Source: a virus. Taken from it: a stretch of 49,119 nt of DNA. Shown piece by piece: positions 15,307 through 22,636 of the stretch. The stretch is from IMG/VR virus record IMGVR_UViG_3300050821_006554, positions 1 to 49,119 of that record; one strand, written 5' to 3'. The translations under genes and the position numbers were made by a program. The stretch's first letter is position 1. The number at the start of each line of letters is the position of its first letter. The notes under the pieces were generated by a model, which did not search any database, was not told the origin of the DNA, and saw only the letters and a list, made by a program, of their open reading frames with translations.

Positions 15307-15556
15307 GCCTCGCGGGCGGGCTATGCCGCCTGCGTCGTGGCCTTGCCGGTGGTGCCGGTGGTGCCAGCTTTTCGGCTTCCAAAAGTGCCATGAGTAAAAG
15401 CGCCGTCTTTGGCGGGCGCGAAACCCCTGATTCCCAACGGCAAACGCTCGCTTGATGGACGCCGCCGAGGAGCTTTGCCAGTGCGGTTTGGCTGATCGGC
15501 TTACCCGGCTTTCCGAGGATGGACCGCAATCGGGCAATATCGTAAGGCTTTGCCAT
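15296..15556 (-). CDS. XRE-family helix-turn-helix regulator (Cro/CI-like)
   Basis: 86 residues. Residues 10-60 form an XRE helix-turn-helix: ISQTALAKLLGGVHQASVCRWESGVSRPP, followed by a helix and a Pro/Arg-rich tail. No dimer or peptidase domain, as in Cro. It is divergent from the S24 repressor across a 141-base promoter region. No Shine-Dalgarno precedes its ATG, and the predicted transcript begins about two bases before the start codon. Confidence 0.85.
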   Translation of the reverse strand: MAKPYDIARLRSILGKPGKPISQTALAKLLGGVHQASVCRWESGVSRPPKTALLLMALLEAEKLAPPAPPARPRRRRHSPPARLSA

Positions 15557-15564
15557 ACCGCAAA

Positions 15565-15593
15565 TCTATGCCGTTTGCACAGACATTTGTCAA
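15565..15593 (-). promoter_or_regulatory. sigma70-type promoter of the XRE regulator
   Basis: On the minus strand TTGACA, a 17-base spacer, CATAGA. Transcription would start near 15558, two bases ahead of the ATG, so the mRNA should be almost leaderless, as for lambda cI from PRM. The -35 box sits within overlapping short inverted repeats (GACATTTGTC and TGTC..GACA), likely operators. Confidence 0.65.
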
Positions 15594-15697
15594 TTGAGAC
15601 AGTCGAAGAAACAAAAGCGGATTGCATAGAAACAAAAAATTATGCAGAGTGCATTGAGAGAATGCGATTCTGGATTGGCTCAGGGGGAAAAGGGATT

Positions 15698-16306
15698 ATG
15701 GCCGTGGATGAAAATGCCGCCAAAGCTGCAAGATTGCGCCAAGCGCGCGAACTTCATGGTGGTTTCAAGCGTGCCGCTAAAGCGGCAAGAGCGCTGAAGC
15801 TGTCGGAACCAACATACCAATCGCACGAAAACGCATCGCGCGGGATTACAACGAAAGCTGCGCAAACCTATGCCAACTTTTACGGCGTGAGTCTGGAATG
15901 GTTGCTGACCGGACGCGGGACGCCGACTGGAAGTCTTTCGCCGGTCGTCGGCATCATCGGTGCCGGTGGTGAAATATCCAAACCGGACAATTTCGATAGC
16001 GACCAAACCGAACCGCAACCGCAAGGGCGCACCGATTGTATTGCCGCTCGCATCCAAGGCGATGCACAATTCCCGCTGCGGCACGGATGGCTTATTTTTT
16101 GGGCGAACCATTCCAAACGGAAAACCGTGCCGGAATCGTGCATCGGTCATCTTTGCGTTGCGAAGATCAAGGATGGGCCGATGGTGCTGAAGGAAGTCCG
16201 GCGCGGCCGGAATGGCAAATATGATCTTCTGACTTGGAACGCTGCACCACGCGAAAACGTGGCCTTGGAGTGGGCGGCGCTGGTTGTTGAGATAAGGCCA
16301 AAGTAA
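15698..16306 (+). CDS. S24-type phage repressor lacking the catalytic serine
   Basis: 202 residues. An N-terminal helix-turn-helix (residues 12-72) is followed by VVGIIGAGGEI with the usual Ala-Gly cleavage pair at 89-90 and an S24/LexA-like domain. The nucleophile motif GDSMxP reads GDAQFP (121-126), so Ser is Ala; the expected base Lys165 is kept (VLKEVRRG). It should hold lysogeny but be unable to cut itself in an SOS response. ATG behind AGGGGGAAAAGGG; frames upstream belong to the promoter region. Divergent from the XRE regulator. Confidence 0.85.
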   Translation: MAVDENAAKAARLRQARELHGGFKRAAKAARALKLSEPTYQSHENASRGITTKAAQTYANFYGVSLEWLLTGRGTPTGSLSPVVGIIGAGGEISKPDNFDSDQTEPQPQGRTDCIAARIQGDAQFPLRHGWLIFWANHSKRKTVPESCIGHLCVAKIKDGPMVLKEVRRGRNGKYDLLTWNAAPRENVALEWAALVVEIRPK

Positions 16307-16359
16307 TGCGCGCGATTGGTTCCGCTGGGTACGTCTATCAAAAGAGAAAGGGCAAGCAA

Positions 16360-17031
16360 ATGATGCCGAATGGGGCAGCTTTAGATTACGATAGTCTTTC
16401 CAAGGCAGGGAAACGGGCGGCGGCAATGGCCGCGCCCAAAGTATCAAGCGCCTTCCTTGCCGACATGCCGAAACAACTCGGAATGAATATAAAGCCGTTC
16501 TGCAAAGAGCTGGGCATTAGCGATCCGATTTTTTACAAATACAGAAATGACGGCGAGTGCCCCGATTACGTCCGCGCGAAAGCTGAAGCGATGGCCGAAA
16601 AAAGGGGAATCACGTTAGCCACGGCCGACACCATAAAACCGAAGCCGAAACGGACCCCGAAAGCCGACATGGTTCCGTCGAGCTTTCTGGATGGGATCGA
16701 GGAAAAGCTTGGCGTGACTCAAGTCGCATTGTGCGAAGTGTTGGGTATGAAAGTGGTGTCATTCCAGAAGTACAGACAGAAAGGACGCTGCCCCATCGGG
16801 CTGCGGACGGCGATCAATGGGCTATTGGCGGAACGCAAACTGCAAAACGGCGAGTTGACGGAACGCAAGCCGAGAGCGCCGAAAGCGCAATTGCCGGTTG
16901 TGAGCTATGCGCAGCCTGTTCCGCAAACTGGCGACATGGTGGCGCTGTATGTCATGGTGCCGCGCGATCAAGTGCATGTCGCATCGGCTATGTTGGCGGC
17001 GTGCGGCTATCCAATTCAGGTGGGGAGATAG
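16360..17031 (+). CDS. protein with two tandem helix-turn-helix repeats
   Basis: 223 residues. Residues 32-82 and 108-158 are the same domain twice: FLADMPKQLG...CKELGI...YKYRNDGECP...RAKAEAMAEKR and FLDGIEEKLG...CEVLGM...QKYRQKGRCP...RTAINGLLAER, each with a helix-turn-helix look, joined by a Lys/Pro linker; a further domain follows. Start chosen behind AAAGGGCAAG; an ATG at 16306 overlapping the repressor stop (TAATG) would add 18 residues. Likely a regulator acting with the repressor. Confidence 0.7.
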   Translation: MMPNGAALDYDSLSKAGKRAAAMAAPKVSSAFLADMPKQLGMNIKPFCKELGISDPIFYKYRNDGECPDYVRAKAEAMAEKRGITLATADTIKPKPKRTPKADMVPSSFLDGIEEKLGVTQVALCEVLGMKVVSFQKYRQKGRCPIGLRTAINGLLAERKLQNGELTERKPRAPKAQLPVVSYAQPVPQTGDMVALYVMVPRDQVHVASAMLAACGYPIQVGR

Positions 17032-17034
17032 GAT

Positions 17035-17388
17035 GTGAGCAAGGAACTAACCGGCTATCGCTTTCTGGATAAAGACCCAATCATTGATCTGTATCGCGAA
17101 GCGCTGCGCAAGTCCGGCCTGGACCCGCAAGACATAAGCAATTCAGGCGGGCCGACCGTAAGCACGCTGAAGGCTTGGGACCTGGGCAAAACCCGCAAGC
17201 CGCAACGGCTGAGCATGGCATACGCTATGATGTCGCTGGGCTACCACGAAGAATGGATCAACAATCGAACCGGCGATGTGCTGAAGCCGAAGTTCAAGGA
17301 TTTCCCCACGTCCAAGGTCGTGCATTTCGAAGATGCAAAACGCGCGGCGGCGGCGCGGAACGTGCCGCGCAAAGTCGCCAAGGGGTAA
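17035..17388 (+). CDS. putative DNA-binding regulator
   Basis: 117 residues, GTG start four bases after the previous gene. Residues 10-70 (IIDLYREALRKSGLDPQDIS, STLKAWDLGKTRKPQRLSM) have the layout of a phage helix-turn-helix with STLKAWDLGKTRKP as recognition region. Basic C-terminal tail. Third DNA-binding type gene in a row after the repressor. Confidence 0.65.
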   Translation: MSKELTGYRFLDKDPIIDLYREALRKSGLDPQDISNSGGPTVSTLKAWDLGKTRKPQRLSMAYAMMSLGYHEEWINNRTGDVLKPKFKDFPTSKVVHFEDAKRAAAARNVPRKVAKG

Positions 17389-17718
17389 GTGCCCGTGCCG
17401 AAGCCCGGTTATTACGTCTTGCTTGGAAAGCTGGCCGTTCCCGAGCCTGACGTAATGAAGTGGGCGCATTGGTTGGGCACGGCCAATCGCCACGTCGCCC
17501 AAGATAAAATCGGCGGCGTTATGGTGAGCACGATTTTCCTTGGCTTGGATCATTCGCACGGACGCGGCGAATTTCCCGTCCTGTTTGAGACCATGGTTTT
17601 TCGTGGCGGCGATCCACAAGAACAGGACCGCTACGAAACATGGGAGCAAGCCGAAGCGGGCCACAAGGCCATGGTCGCGCTCATTCGTGCCGAGCTGATC
17701 GCAAAGGCCAAAGCATGA
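17389..17718 (+). CDS. conserved phage hypothetical protein
   Basis: 109 residues. Contains VSTIFLGLDHSHGRGEFPVLFETMVFRGG, a block common to a widely distributed but uncharacterised phage family, followed by YETWEQAEAGHKAMV, which is also typical. GTG start; a second GTG two codons later is equally possible. ATGA overlap with the next gene. Confidence 0.75.
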   Translation: MPVPKPGYYVLLGKLAVPEPDVMKWAHWLGTANRHVAQDKIGGVMVSTIFLGLDHSHGRGEFPVLFETMVFRGGDPQEQDRYETWEQAEAGHKAMVALIRAELIAKAKA

Positions 17719-18236
17719 GCGACCGGCATTGCGGGACCTGCACGCTTTGTTGCCGAGTCCTGCCCGTCAAGGAGCTGCACAAGGACGCGGGCGTGCGCTG
17801 CCAGCATCAACGGCACACCGGCTGCGCCATCTATGCGACCAAGCCCAGCGGGTGCTCTATTTGGTCCTGCGTGTGGCTGACCGGGAAAGACACGGAAGAT
17901 TTGGCGCGGCCGGATCGGTCCCATTACGTCATTGACCCGATGCCGGATTACATCACGACGGTGAACAACGAAACCGGGCACCGCGAGAACATCCCGATTG
18001 TCCAAATCTGGATTGACCCGCGCTTTCCCGACGCGCACCGGGACGAACATTTGCGGGCCTATCTGTCGCGGCGCGAAATACCGGCGCTGATCCGCTACAA
18101 CGCGACGGCGGCTATGGTGCTGTTCCCGCCAGAATGCGTCCACGATAATCAATGGCATGAAGTGACCACGAACCATGGGACCAAACAGCACGATTTCGCG
18201 GACATTCACCGCGTAGTAACGGGGCAATCACTATGA
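17715..18236 (+). CDS. YkgJ-like cysteine-cluster protein
   Basis: 173 residues. The first 50 hold CGTCTLCC, GVRCQHQ, GCAIYATKPSGCSIWSCVW, the cysteine order of the YkgJ family of presumed zinc/iron-cluster proteins; the rest is alpha/beta without motif. Phage copies are common and of unknown function. Start fixed by ATGA overlap with the gene before. Confidence 0.8.
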   Translation: MSDRHCGTCTLCCRVLPVKELHKDAGVRCQHQRHTGCAIYATKPSGCSIWSCVWLTGKDTEDLARPDRSHYVIDPMPDYITTVNNETGHRENIPIVQIWIDPRFPDAHRDEHLRAYLSRREIPALIRYNATAAMVLFPPECVHDNQWHEVTTNHGTKQHDFADIHRVVTGQSL

Positions 18237-18541
18237 CCGAACTGAGCGAAGCCTACGCCGCCGTCGATGACACATGGCGAAAGGCTGGACTGTATGGAGC
18301 CCGAGTAAAATTGGATACGCCAGTGGCGGGGTCGGTGATTGCGGCGGTATGGCGATACGCCACGGCGAAGGGATGGCGCTGGGAAACGCTGATGGGGCCG
18401 GTATCAAGCGACACATGGGGTTATTGGGTACACATCTTTTCGCATTGTCTCAAAAGCGGGCACAACCTCGAACATGCGAAAGCCGAGATGGAGCTTTCGA
18501 TAGTGGTAATCAACGCACTATGGGACGAATACGATGGATGA
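18233..18541 (+). CDS. hypothetical protein
   Basis: 102 residues, helical, Trp-rich (WRKAG, WRYATAKGWRWETL, WGYWVHIF). No family recognised. Overlaps both neighbours by a few bases. Confidence 0.65.
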   Translation: MTELSEAYAAVDDTWRKAGLYGARVKLDTPVAGSVIAAVWRYATAKGWRWETLMGPVSSDTWGYWVHIFSHCLKSGHNLEHAKAEMELSIVVINALWDEYDG

Positions 18542-18944
18542 TGATTGCTATATCGCGATTCCGAAATCGCATTTGCGCCAGTGCATCAACACGATAGCCA
18601 ATTACCTGCACGATGGGAGGGACAAGGCAGACCTCGCCATTGCGTGCGAAATGCTCCACGCCGATTCCCAGCAAGGGCCGACGCTTCCCGAGCTGCGCGA
18701 AGCGGAACAAATGCTGCGGACGCAAATCGAACGCCTTGATGCTCTGTCGCACAAAACGACGAATTTGATGTGGTTCCAATCGTCGGCGTTTCTCGCGTGC
18801 TGCGCCATGAACGTCGCGGTGTTTTGGACCTATGGCGCTTCGATATGGGCCTATGTCTCACAGGTGCTCGCCTTCGCCGCCATCGGAATCATCACACTCC
18901 GCGCGAGGAAAACCCATGCTCGCCATCGACGCAGCCACTTGTGA
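18534..18944 (+). CDS. hypothetical membrane protein
   Basis: 136 residues. A soluble N-terminal half with a helical ELREAEQMLRTQIERLDALS stretch, then two membrane helices (about residues 80-98 and 103-120) and a basic tail (RARKTHARHRRSHL), predicting N- and C-termini on the same side of the inner membrane. A coiled-coil plus hairpin layout like this occurs in several phage membrane proteins; a link to lysis or exclusion is speculative. Confidence 0.65.
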   Translation: MDDDCYIAIPKSHLRQCINTIANYLHDGRDKADLAIACEMLHADSQQGPTLPELREAEQMLRTQIERLDALSHKTTNLMWFQSSAFLACCAMNVAVFWTYGASIWAYVSQVLAFAAIGIITLRARKTHARHRRSHL

Positions 18945-19320
18945 AAAGATAGACGCCGCCATAGCGCGAGCGCGGGCAAAACCGACATCGGCCGAAACGG
19001 TCACGGCAACCGCTGTCGCTGTCGATGACACAATTCACCTTTCTGATTTGCCGCCCGATTTCAAAAGCACGCTGAACCCGGAATGCGTTGCATTTCCATT
19101 CGGCTATATCGCCTGCATCACTTTTGAAATGCAGCCGGAAGCCGGACTGTGCCGCCATCTATCCGTTTCGCGCGAGGGCGGCGCACTAGAGCAAAGCGCC
19201 TTGGTTGCGATCTGCACGCTGTTTGGGTTTCAACGCGGGCACATCACCATGTGGGAGGAAGAATTTCGGCCGGGTGAATTTGCCGTCAACTTCGTACAGC
19301 CGGTGGAAATGAACGCATGA
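18916..19320 (+). CDS. hypothetical protein
   Basis: 134 residues. An Ala-rich helix at the start, then a beta-rich body (CVAFPFGYIACITFEM, LCRHLSVSREGG) and EEEFRPGEFAVNFVQP at the end. Overlaps the membrane-protein gene by 29 bases and the next gene by four. Confidence 0.65.
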   Translation: MLAIDAATCEKIDAAIARARAKPTSAETVTATAVAVDDTIHLSDLPPDFKSTLNPECVAFPFGYIACITFEMQPEAGLCRHLSVSREGGALEQSALVAICTLFGFQRGHITMWEEEFRPGEFAVNFVQPVEMNA

Positions 19321-19568
19321 CGGGCCGCGATGACATGATGGAAGCGGTGCAAGAGGTCGTTGCCGCTATCAAGCCGCTTCTTAGCGGCAAAGGCCCTGAA
19401 ATCCAGAGCGCGGCGCTGGCTGAGCTTGTCGCCCTTTTGCTCGCTGGCCATCATCCGAAATTGCGCGACGGATTGCTTAAGATATGGCTCAATACCGTGC
19501 TCGATCTTGTGCAGCCTTGCGAAAATGAAATATTTGGCGACGGTCCCCGACCGGAAGGATGGGAGTGA
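19317..19568 (+). CDS. conserved small phage protein
   Basis: 83 residues. LSGKGPEIQSAALAELVALLLAGHHP and LLKIWLNTVLDLVQPCENEIFG resemble a helical phage protein family often seen with the YkgJ-like gene. Function unknown. ATGA overlap with the gene before. Confidence 0.7.
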   Translation: MTGRDDMMEAVQEVVAAIKPLLSGKGPEIQSAALAELVALLLAGHHPKLRDGLLKIWLNTVLDLVQPCENEIFGDGPRPEGWE

Positions 19569-19987
19569 TGGAAAACGAAAATGCACCAATGAATATCTGT
19601 TTTGACATGGAAGATAACAAAGACGCCGGGAGCATAGAGCTGAAGATTCATCTCCGAAAACAGTCGATCATAGCGATTATGGAAATAATCCGCGACGATC
19701 CGGTGTTCCGACAAACCGGCGACGAAGTGGTCTATTATTTCAAGGAATGGCGAATCCACGCTGGCCTGTCAGAGCAAGTCGCATCGGCCGAGTTTGGGAT
19801 GACGCGCAAACGTTTTCTCAAATTCGAATCCAACGGTGCTTTAGGTTCGCACTATCGCGACGATTTCCTCAAGCTCGTTGCCCGCACATACGGATGTGAC
19901 GATCTAACCAAGCCACCACCGGATTTGATCGCCCAAGAAAAAGAAGCGCAACTTGCCGCCGAACTGAAAGAGCTTGGATTGGATTGA
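19568..19987 (+). CDS. hypothetical protein with HTH-like segment
   Basis: 139 residues. The middle (WRIHAGLSEQVASAEFGMTRKRFLKFESNG, positions 60-90, read in two parts) looks like an XRE-type helix-turn-helix. The N-terminus is acidic and the C-terminus a charged helix. The ATG with GGGAG just upstream is preferred over one three codons earlier. TGATG overlap with the next gene. Confidence 0.6.
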   Translation: MENENAPMNICFDMEDNKDAGSIELKIHLRKQSIIAIMEIIRDDPVFRQTGDEVVYYFKEWRIHAGLSEQVASAEFGMTRKRFLKFESNGALGSHYRDDFLKLVARTYGCDDLTKPPPDLIAQEKEAQLAAELKELGLD

Positions 19988-20325
19988 TGCAAGTCATTGA
20001 CCAGGACCGGAGCGAGCGCGGGCCGCAACGCCGCCAGGAAGGCAACCGCCTTCTGCATTGCTGTTGCATCTGCGGCAAGGTTGCCGTTTGGGATTCAAAT
20101 TGGTGCATGTACGGCAGTGAAAAAGATTTGGACGATGGCATAGCGGTTGCGAAATTCTGTTCGAAACGATGCAAGATCGCGGCGGGGCCTAACGGTCGTA
20201 ACGTCTTGCCGGAAATGAAACGCACCGCCAAAAGCGCCGAATGGCGCGCGCCGGAAATCGTCTATCGCGAAGCGACCGCCCGCGAGAAATACCGCGCCGC
20301 GTTGGATCGGCAAAAACCCCGTTGA
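19987..20325 (+). CDS. small zinc-finger-like protein
   Basis: 112 residues. CCCICG at about 26-31 and CMYG...FCSKRCK near 41-65 suggest a treble-clef or similar zinc site; the rest is basic and helical. Last gene before a regulatory gap, coupled to the preceding gene by a TGATG overlap. Confidence 0.65.
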   Translation: MQVIDQDRSERGPQRRQEGNRLLHCCCICGKVAVWDSNWCMYGSEKDLDDGIAVAKFCSKRCKIAAGPNGRNVLPEMKRTAKSAEWRAPEIVYREATAREKYRAALDRQKPR

Positions 20326-20512
20326 TGCACAGATTGTCGCAGCTTTGGTGCATACAGTTTGCACGCGATGGCCGGAACGACATGCAAAAAACCCTTATAA
20401 CATCGGAGTCAATAGCGCCGGTTTCGCAAAACGAGTCTTTGTAAAACGGCACTTTCCGCACGCGGATCGTCGGCACACGGAAATTTCGCGAATCCCATTT
20501 GCTATCATGCGC
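20326..20512 (+). promoter_or_regulatory. regulatory gap with extended -10 promoter
   Basis: No gene seen in this stretch. It carries several TGCAY words, including TGCACAGATTGTC at 20326-20338, which matches TGCACAGACATTTGTC in the repressor promoter region except for a three-base insertion. An extended -10 element, TG-C-TATCAT (20500-20508), would start a transcript near 20515, exactly at the first hairpin of the following leader; no -35 box is seen. Confidence 0.45.
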
Positions 20513-20556
20513 GCGTCAGTTCAAACGGGACTGACGCCGGGGCGGGAACCCCGGCG
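20513..20556 (+). promoter_or_regulatory. two overlapping hairpins in the leader of the C39-like gene
   Basis: Hairpin 1: GCGTCAGT (20513-20520) with ACTGACGC (20530-20537), 9-base loop. Hairpin 2: CGCCGGGG (20535-20542) with CCCCGGCG (20549-20556), loop CGGGAA. They share CGC at 20535-20537, so full formation of one disturbs the other. The gene's Shine-Dalgarno GGAG lies about 16 bases downstream. Confidence 0.6.
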
Positions 20557-20584
20557 CTCTTTGACACTATTGGAGAATGAAGGA

Positions 20585-21037
20585 ATGGAAGCTCTATCAC
20601 CGAGCGGAAGCCCTATCAAGCTGCGTGCGCCGATCAAGCGCGGCAATCGTTATTGTGGGCCGTCCGTAATCTCAGCCATCACCGGGCTTGATACCGGCGA
20701 AGCGGCGGCGGTCATACGAAGCATCACCGGGCAGCGCGCCGTCACCGGCACAAGCTATTCGGGATGCCGCCAAGCGCTTCGCCAACTCGGATATAGGACG
20801 CAAGTTCTGTACGAGGCCGAGCGCGGCAAAGGCATCACGCTCGCCGCATGGCTGAAGCAATCGAAAGAGATTCGGACGGCTGGCCGGGTGTTCCTGATTT
20901 GCGCCGGTTGGCATTGGCAAATCGTGAGCGGCCGACGCTACACCTGCGGGCGCGTTGGCGAGGTTGTTTCGATTCGGGACAAGCGAGTTAAGCGGCGTGC
21001 CAGAGTCGCCCGCATCTATGAAGTATCCGCCGTGTGA
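20585..21037 (+). CDS. papain/C39-like cysteine peptidase fold protein
   Basis: 150 residues. NRYCGPSVISAITG (Cys24) begins a helix as in C39 and papain-like folds, TSYSGCRQALRQLGY is a second helix, and AGWHWQIV (His110) supplies the likely His, followed by beta strands. No signal peptide. It could be a protease or an inactive relative. It stands alone between two regulatory gaps with its own structured leader and a strong hairpin after its stop, so it is probably expressed separately. Confidence 0.65.
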   Translation: MEALSPSGSPIKLRAPIKRGNRYCGPSVISAITGLDTGEAAAVIRSITGQRAVTGTSYSGCRQALRQLGYRTQVLYEAERGKGITLAAWLKQSKEIRTAGRVFLICAGWHWQIVSGRRYTCGRVGEVVSIRDKRVKRRARVARIYEVSAV

Positions 21038-21045
21038 CAAAAAAG

Positions 21046-21077
21046 TTCCCTCCGCTGGCTTCGGCTGGCGGGGGGAA
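21046..21077. terminator. strong hairpin with UUCG tetraloop, bidirectional terminator candidate
   Basis: 12-bp stem (three G-U pairs on the plus strand), arms 21048-21059 and 21064-21075, closed by C(TTCG)G, extendable by two A-T pairs. It begins 10 bases after the C39-like gene ends. The plus-strand tail (AATTAACCTTTG) is poor, while on the minus strand the stem is followed by AACTTTTTTG, a classic tail. Confidence 0.7.
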
Positions 21078-21121
21078 TTAACCTTTGTCGGGATTGTGAC
21101 TTTAATTCAAAATCTGTGCAT

Positions 21122-21178
21122 ATTGCATTGACAAAAGTGGGCCTGATGATTTACCCATGAAACTCTGAGTTTCACGGG
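21122..21178 (+). promoter_or_regulatory. promoter-like site with palindromic operator or hairpin
   Basis: TTGACA at 21129-21134 with a weak -10 region, then a 17-base palindrome TGAAACTC-T-GAGTTTCA (21158-21174), extended to CCC/GGG at 21154-21178. The outer GGG is part of the Shine-Dalgarno GGGAGGG of the next gene, so the element may act as an operator on DNA or mask the ribosome site in RNA. Confidence 0.5.
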
Positions 21179-21190
21179 AGGGCTCACGCA

Positions 21191-21394
21191 ATGTCCGGTA
21201 ATAAGGCGGCATCCGGCGATTGGGCCGACCAAGCCGCCGATGAATTGCTCTATTTGCTGGCGGTAATACGGGACGAACGAAGCGCCCGCGAGATACTTGC
21301 CGCCAAGCTCCGCGAGATTGAATCCGGTGGTGCCGTTCGCGGCGCGGAACAAATCGCTGGCGCAATCGCGAACGCGCCCGTGGGGGCGATATGA
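21191..21394 (+). CDS. small hypothetical protein
   Basis: 67 residues, helical: WADQAADELLYLLAVIRDER then REILAAKLREIES and a Gly/Ala-rich end. Shine-Dalgarno GGGAGGG eight bases upstream. First gene of the recombination block; ATGA overlap with the next gene. Confidence 0.65.
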   Translation: MSGNKAASGDWADQAADELLYLLAVIRDERSAREILAAKLREIESGGAVRGAEQIAGAIANAPVGAI

Positions 21395-21549
21395 AGCCCT
21401 ACGATCCGATTCCAGACTTCGAACCTGAGAATGATTTTCACAAAGTTCCCATGCAGCACCCTTGGGCCGAGGTTGTCGGCATCTGCCTCTGGGTAGCGGC
21501 GGCGTTTTTCTGCGTGCTCTTGGTTATGCGCGTCGTGGTGCTGCCATGA
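21391..21549 (+). CDS. 52-residue single-pass membrane protein
   Basis: Acidic, Pro-rich N-terminus (MKPYDPIPDFEPEND) followed by one membrane helix, VVGICLWVAAAFFCVLLVM, and a short RVVVLP tail. ATGA overlaps on both sides. Predicted inner membrane protein; role unknown. Confidence 0.6.
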   Translation: MKPYDPIPDFEPENDFHKVPMQHPWAEVVGICLWVAAAFFCVLLVMRVVVLP

Positions 21550-22460
21550 CCGAAATTACGAAACCCGGATTCTACAATCTGGCCGATGACCTTTACCACG
21601 CTGACCCCTGCCCGGTTCCATCGCTGAGCTGTTCCATCGCGAAGATGCTGGTAACGCGGGGCACGACCCCGCTGCACGCTTGGTTCGCACATCCCCGGCT
21701 CAATCCCGAGTTCAAACCCGAGGAAAGCAAACAGTTCGACTTGGGCCGCGCCGCCCATAGCCTGATACTGAAAGACCCGGAAGATTTCGACATCGTTTCC
21801 GCCGAAGATTGGCGGACCAAGGTCGCGCAAGAGCGGCGGGAGTTGGCGCGAAAGGAAGGCCGCATTCCGATTCTGGAGCATCAATACCGTGAAGCTCTGG
21901 CGATGGTCGAAGCGGCCGATGCCCAATTGGATATGAACGAAGAAGCCTGTGATTTCTTCAAAGAAGGCTTCGGTATTCCCGAGCAAACGATGGTTTGGCG
22001 GGAAGGCGAGGTTTGGTGCCGGTCGCGGCTCGATTGGCTTCCCGAGAAACAGACGTTTTTCCCCGATTACAAGAGCACGTCGAAAAGTGCTGACCCGAAG
22101 CTTTGGGAAGGCGTTGCCATGGGAACCGGCTTCGATATTCAGGCCGCGTTCTATTGCCGTGGCTTGAAGGCGCTTGGCGTCCAAAAACCTGAATTCCGTT
22201 TTGTGGTGCAGGAAAACTATGCGCCATATGCTCTATCCGTGATCGCGCTTTCTCCGAGCGTCATTGATCTTGCCGAGCGCAAAGTTGAGCTGGCGATTCA
22301 GATTTGGCGTTCCTGCATGCAGCAAAACACTTGGCCGGGTTATCCGCCGTACACGTCCTATCTGGAAACGCGGTCTTGGGATGAAGCCGATTTTCTCATG
22401 CGCGCCGATGCCTATGCCGAAACCTTGCGCGCCGGGAAAAATGGGGAAGCGCCGCCATGA
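21546..22460 (+). CDS. RecE-like PD-(D/E)XK exonuclease (DUF3799 type)
   Basis: 304 residues. Typical opening for the family (KPGFYN...YHADPCPVPSLSCSIAKML), GRAAHSLIL with the conserved His, then RLDWLPEKQTFFPDYKST holding the Asp and DxK of the nuclease core near residues 160-180, and a C-terminal ALERK-like helix. Related enzymes chew 5' strands to start single-strand-annealing recombination. The ATPase gene two places downstream is the likely partner. Start set by ATGA overlap. Confidence 0.85.
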   Translation: MTEITKPGFYNLADDLYHADPCPVPSLSCSIAKMLVTRGTTPLHAWFAHPRLNPEFKPEESKQFDLGRAAHSLILKDPEDFDIVSAEDWRTKVAQERRELARKEGRIPILEHQYREALAMVEAADAQLDMNEEACDFFKEGFGIPEQTMVWREGEVWCRSRLDWLPEKQTFFPDYKSTSKSADPKLWEGVAMGTGFDIQAAFYCRGLKALGVQKPEFRFVVQENYAPYALSVIALSPSVIDLAERKVELAIQIWRSCMQQNTWPGYPPYTSYLETRSWDEADFLMRADAYAETLRAGKNGEAPP

Positions 22461-22636
22461 GGGCGCATTACATTTTCATTCTGGATGAGCTGTTGAACCG
22501 GAAGCCGATAGTCGCGCCGGACAATATCAATGGCGATGTGACGCCGCGCTTTGCCTGGAATGCGGGGTATCTAGCCGCGATTGAAGCCATACTGGAAGCG
22601 TTTCAATCGAACCCTGACAAAGACTCCGTGCAATGA
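22457..22636 (+). CDS. small hypothetical protein
   Basis: 59 residues, MRAHYIFILDELLNRKPIVA then NAGYLAAIEAILEAFQS; a small alpha/beta fold. ATGA overlaps link it to the exonuclease gene and to the next gene. Not recognised. Confidence 0.65.
   Translation: MRAHYIFILDELLNRKPIVAPDNINGDVTPRFAWNAGYLAAIEAILEAFQSNPDKDSVQ

Noticed and set aside
17631-18227. Minus-strand 198-codon frame
   Set aside because: Shadow of the YkgJ-like gene, whose cysteine pattern and coupled start are clear.
20513-20556. Intrinsic terminator ahead of the C39-like gene
   Set aside because: The stems are followed by CTCTTTG only, and lie downstream of a likely promoter; a leader structure fits better.
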